This document shows positions 6,201-8,237 of a stretch of DNA of 8,237 nt, piece by piece. The DNA lies in contig JAAFHO010000226.1 in the NCBI GenBank assembly GCA_013297575.1, positions 1 to 8,237 on the forward strand, written 5' to 3'. The notes under the pieces were generated by a model. It saw nothing but the letters and a program-made list of their open reading frames with translations, searched no databases and was not told the origin of the DNA. This stretch comes from Chitinophagales bacterium. Lineage in GTDB: Bacteria > Bacteroidota > Bacteroidia > Chitinophagales > Saprospiraceae. How positions within the stretch are numbered: the stretch's first letter is position 1; the number at the start of each line of letters is the position of its first letter. Made by a program: the position numbers and the translations under genes.

Positions 6201-7358
6201 CCTACGGGCGGAATGGTGCGCATATCCATCCAATTGGAGCAACCGGAACAATTAGCCATTACAGTAACCGATACAGGCGAAGGTATTGCTCCAGAAGAAC
6301 TCCCTTTTATTTTTGATAGATATTTTCAAGGGTCTTCTAACGTTAAACAGGATGAACCACAGTTCGGTATTGGTCTTACGTTTGTAAAAGATTTGGTAAC
6401 GTTATTTGGTGGCACTGTTTCTGTTATTAGCACGTTAGGTAGTGGTACTCAATTTACGATATTATTACCAATTAAACAGGAGGCGGTACACAAAAATATA
6501 CATTTACCCGAATTTATTCGCGAAAACACAGACAAAGAAGCCCAAAATAGCACCTCCTCCAAAAACTTACCTTTATTACTTATCATTGAAGATAATGTAT
6601 TCATCTCCAATTATTTACGCGATACACTTGCCCCTCATTTCCAACTAGAATTTGCTATTGATGGTAATGCTGGGTACGAATCAGCACTGAATCTAGTACC
6701 CGATCTTATCCTTACCGATGTAATGATGCCCGGTATAGATGGTTACGAACTTACCCATAAACTCAAAAATGCGGTACCCACCAGTCATATACCTATTGTC
6801 ATGCTGAGTGCTCGCTCTGGACTGTCGGATCGGATCATTGGGCACCAATCTGGTGCCAATGTTTATATTGGTAAACCATTTGATGAAGAGGAATTAATCC
6901 TGACTTTAAATAATTTATTCCAATTACAACACCATTGGCGTGAACGTTATGCAGACTTATCGGCGCATCCAATGGACAAAAACACCCCTCTACCCGTAAA
7001 TATACCTGATCAGGAGCCATCAACAATTCAACAAACCGACGCCTTTATGTATCGGCTATATGCTATTTTTGAAAAAAAATACACGAATGAAGACTACGAC
7101 CTGCTACAATTTTGTACGGATATAGAAATGAGTAAATCCCAACTACAACGCAAACTCACTGCTTTGTCTGATCAATCAGCCATGCAATTGTTACGAGCGT
7201 ACCGATTACAAAAAGCATATAAAATACTGTCAGCAGATCCCAATAAAAATGTTAAAGAGGTTTGCTTTGAAGTGGGCTTTAAGGATGCTTCTCATTTTTC
7301 ACGTCTATTTTCAAAAACATTTAATATTGCGCCTTCCGAGGTAAAAAAAGCAGATTGA
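3261..7358 (+). CDS. Hybrid two-component system sensor kinase/response regulator (HTCS), complete
   Basis: This one-protein signalling system senses a ligand in the periplasm and regulates transcription, 1365 residues in all. A signal peptide (1-19, cut CYA|Q) leads into Reg_prop propeller repeats at about 33-63, 82-106, 329-348, 457-478, 507-528, 554-580, 596-623 and 646-668 (WLGT...GL-type signatures). A Y_Y_Y domain (about 711-795) and one membrane helix (802-822) follow. The kinase has His859 in SHEFKTP, N-box Asn975, G1 Asp1004 and G2 GIGL (1036-1039). The receiver has Glu1110/Asp1111, phospho-acceptor Asp1153, Ser1183 and Lys1205. Residues 1280-1362 are an AraC-type HTH. All key catalytic residues are present, so it should be active. 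The GTG start is chosen because the signal peptide begins there and an in-frame stop lies at 3219-3221. Relatives usually control polysaccharide utilisation loci, but no such locus is visible; ligand and targets are unknown. Confidence 0.95.
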   Translation: MKKLIHLFLITLHFGYCYAQTDYLMESITVADGLSQGFIDAVFEDSRGYKWLGTFNGLNRYDGYQVKRFIPDNSTNWSIKANYIYCITEDEYGLLWLGTDKGLVVMDPYSERFVHLADIDPKFPVNDVTEIDVRAGRIWISDRQKMIASNVQSQIYTVAPIPELAHLIQKNKLSSSIFNLQFINIPPDFKGPAKWVHVPNSKHSDILFIDQLDQLGKINPNTLQATSADPHLIDYPRLGPYGLLYFSKERSGRVFQLSDETINKCKIKCLSEFIHPSGQMPLLYFPGSPELYQLDTAISSKINIGQDFNSVLRQYKPFFTLDQPISSSSIIDRNENIWLGTIGFGVRKLRPKKVSFKQYLPKVSPYNFNILPDGRIWPGRDFPFKVFDPQTGKEELPPWGHWNGKNNRIFNLLISRSGDWWLVNCKNDQLFIKKKEYQTGQWEDIPVSLPYLDSGTVPIFEDKNGNIWISAIHGKIARISPIDNQTEYWSFDADFPKPQQGSVLQSSCIVEDSQGILWLGSNQGIVRIEHPEATPTFTVWHNFSPKGVLFKNDRISSICPDPNQQHLLWIGTLGGGLHCFDSQKETTTIYNENDGLANNVVYGVLPDTFGYLWLSTNRGLSRFDRHNRTFYSLSSDDKRLGIEFNTDAFRLLPSGELAFGGLNGLFLVRPLQEKQGKQANLVAITAIKINGNLLNPAVEASFIHFTNQNEVSLILPYNKNSITFEFAALQTSNPASANFRYRLLGLDPQWINAGSQRIANFTLIPPGQYTLEVQSVNAKEIWGDAPITKLFVTITPPWYRSWFAWICYAGVIVGLFYAYLIYERRYLALEYKEKTRRIEIERLKSLDDFKNRFFGSISHEFKTPLTIILGHAKRLSTNNGQQDITQHAEAILHQGQSLLEMVTQMVDVTKLDKESIQLNWQNGDITDYLRYLVESLRALANFKNIQLDVLSAVPHLQMDFDPLRLKYIINNLLTNAIRHTPTGGMVRISIQLEQPEQLAITVTDTGEGIAPEELPFIFDRYFQGSSNVKQDEPQFGIGLTFVKDLVTLFGGTVSVISTLGSGTQFTILLPIKQEAVHKNIHLPEFIRENTDKEAQNSTSSKNLPLLLIIEDNVFISNYLRDTLAPHFQLEFAIDGNAGYESALNLVPDLILTDVMMPGIDGYELTHKLKNAVPTSHIPIVMLSARSGLSDRIIGHQSGANVYIGKPFDEEELILTLNNLFQLQHHWRERYADLSAHPMDKNTPLPVNIPDQEPSTIQQTDAFMYRLYAIFEKKYTNEDYDLLQFCTDIEMSKSQLQRKLTALSDQSAMQLLRAYRLQKAYKILSADPNKNVKEVCFEVGFKDASHFSRLFSKTFNIAPSEVKKAD

Positions 7359-7375
7359 TTGCTACCTATTTTACC
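7340..7375. terminator. Possible bidirectional terminator between convergent genes
   Basis: GGTAAAA (7340-7346) and TTTTACC (7369-7375) are exact inverted copies. Nested inside, AGCA (7349-7352) pairs with TGCT (7360-7363) around a 7-base loop. On the minus strand the inner hairpin is followed by a run of T residues (complement of 7343-7349), as expected at the end of the dioxygenase gene. The structure overlaps both stop codons, and only 12 bases separate the genes. The inner stem is just 4 bp and the outer one is A/T-rich, so termination may be weak. Confidence 0.4.
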
Positions 7376-8237
7376 GCATAGAAAAATGAAAACCTAATTC
7401 TTTTTTCAACTCATCGGGCAATTCAGGCAATTCAGATCGAGGGATCAAAAGGGTAGAAATATTGTGTAAATCAGTAAAAATTTGATGTTTCACTGCCGTT
7501 CCATGCAAATAATCATAGCCAGAGGATCCACCTGTGCCAATTTTTCGCCCCAACATACGCAGTACCATTTGAGAATGTCGGTACCTCCATGTTGTCAGAT
7601 GTTCGTCAATATCGATCAAACTCATCAGTAAGTTAAATGGCAGGTGCAAGATGGGTTCATCGCGGTACAAATTGATTAAAAGCGCAGCGATGGTAGCATT
7701 ATAGGACAATCGCAGACTACCCTCTTCGCGCATGGCCTCGTGTTTGGCGGGGTCCAGCACAGATTGAAAATAAGTATCCGTACCTCCCAACATTTTGAGG
7801 CGCATTTCGCGTTCGTGTTCATTCAAATATTCCGAAGAGCGAATCGCATCGGCTTCTTTCGTGAGCATTTTTTGAACGGCTTCCTGATAATGCTCCAAAA
7901 AACGGAACTCCCCAAATTGTAAAAAAGGGGTACGTTCGAGCCAATCTTCTACCAGTTCGAACATGGAGCGGCGGCTGGCCAAATCACTCAATTCTTTTTG
8001 CTGATCTTCTGGAAAAACCGATGAATAGGCTACATTATTATAGGTCATTCTGCCTTTTTCGGGCAATCCTAACATGGCCTCTACTTTACGAAATTGAAAA
8101 CTTTGAAAACCCGATGCTGGAAATAGGTAATTCCGAAAATCCAGAAAATCCAGTGGTGTCATCGTTTCCAAAACATGAATTTGCTGGATCAAAAGTTTTA
8201 GGATTTCGACCACCCGATCTAGCCTCGCCACAGCAGT
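7371..8237 (-). CDS. kynA: Tryptophan 2,3-dioxygenase (5' end beyond the window)
   Basis: This haem enzyme oxidises L-tryptophan to N-formylkynurenine in the cytoplasm, the first step of the kynurenine pathway. Family signatures are unmistakable: LETMTPLDFLDFRNYLFPAS, GFQSFQFR, and RYRH...GTGGSSGYDYL. Counted from the GTG codon at 8229-8231, Arg33 (DFR) and Ser40 (PAS) correspond to human TDO Arg144 and Ser151. His219 (RYRH) matches the proximal haem ligand His328, and Thr233 matches Thr342; the His-Thr spacing of 14 is conserved. That GTG is probably not the start: the frame continues upstream (Thr-Ala-Val) to the window edge. The family also has an N-terminal segment carrying the distal His and Phe, which is missing here only because the sequence ends. 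The C-terminus is complete (...FHFSMR, stop at 7371-7373). The gene is convergent with the HTCS and ends 12 bases from it, so the two are not co-transcribed. Confidence 0.95.
   Translation of the reverse strand, partial: TAVARLDRVVEILKLLIQQIHVLETMTPLDFLDFRNYLFPASGFQSFQFRKVEAMLGLPEKGRMTYNNVAYSSVFPEDQQKELSDLASRRSMFELVEDWLERTPFLQFGEFRFLEHYQEAVQKMLTKEADAIRSSEYLNEHEREMRLKMLGGTDTYFQSVLDPAKHEAMREEGSLRLSYNATIAALLINLYRDEPILHLPFNLLMSLIDIDEHLTTWRYRHSQMVLRMLGRKIGTGGSSGYDYLHGTAVKHQIFTDLHNISTLLIPRSELPELPDELKKELGFHFSMR

Noticed and set aside
4109..7026. Small ORFs inside the HTCS gene (minus 4109-4315, 5408-5641 and 6835-7026; plus 6442-6648)
   Set aside because: They are in other frames of a gene with clear domain content along its length.
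7740..7922. Plus-strand ORF of 60 codons
   Set aside because: It is antisense to the well-conserved tryptophan 2,3-dioxygenase and has no family resemblance.

Overview
The window looks like Bacteroidota, most likely a Saprospiria-type genome (Haliscomenobacter/Lewinella relatives). The evidence is a one-piece hybrid two-component system (HTCS) of the Bacteroidota type, a large secreted beta-sandwich protein, an exact Bacteroidota -7 promoter element (TAnnTTTG), no Shine-Dalgarno sequence before the HTCS or surface-protein start, and AT-rich intergenic DNA. The phylum is well supported; the class is inference.

Layout. (1) 1-2141, minus strand: the first 713 codons of a large secreted, cysteine-rich, DUF11-like surface protein that runs off the left edge with no stop. 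(2) 2142-3260: a long intergenic region between two divergent genes. It holds an orphan terminator-like hairpin, a 62-bp perfect tandem repeat, two arrays of an 18-bp motif (ATGAYAATTCTGCCCAAR) spaced at about 21 bp, several inverted repeats, and a promoter. (3) 3261-7358, plus strand: a complete 1365-residue HTCS sensor/regulator with signal peptide, Reg_prop propeller repeats, Y_Y_Y domain, one membrane helix, histidine kinase, receiver and AraC-type DNA-binding domain. (4) 7371-8237, minus strand: the C-terminal 288 or so residues of tryptophan 2,3-dioxygenase, convergent with the HTCS, with its true start beyond the right edge.

How the parts may work together. The HTCS should sense a ligand in the periplasm and bind DNA in the cytoplasm in one polypeptide. 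No susC/susD pair or glycoside hydrolase lies in the window, so its target is not obvious. The strongest local hint is the second array of 21-bp-spaced motifs, which ends directly against the predicted -33 element of the HTCS gene. AraC-family activators classically bind direct half-sites 21 bp apart, so autoregulation, possibly with control of the divergent surface protein, is a reasonable hypothesis. The competing explanation is that the repeats are relics of an IS21-like transposon end, because that family carries short tandem transposase-binding repeats at its termini. The dioxygenase belongs to the kynurenine route of tryptophan breakdown; nothing but adjacency connects it with the HTCS.
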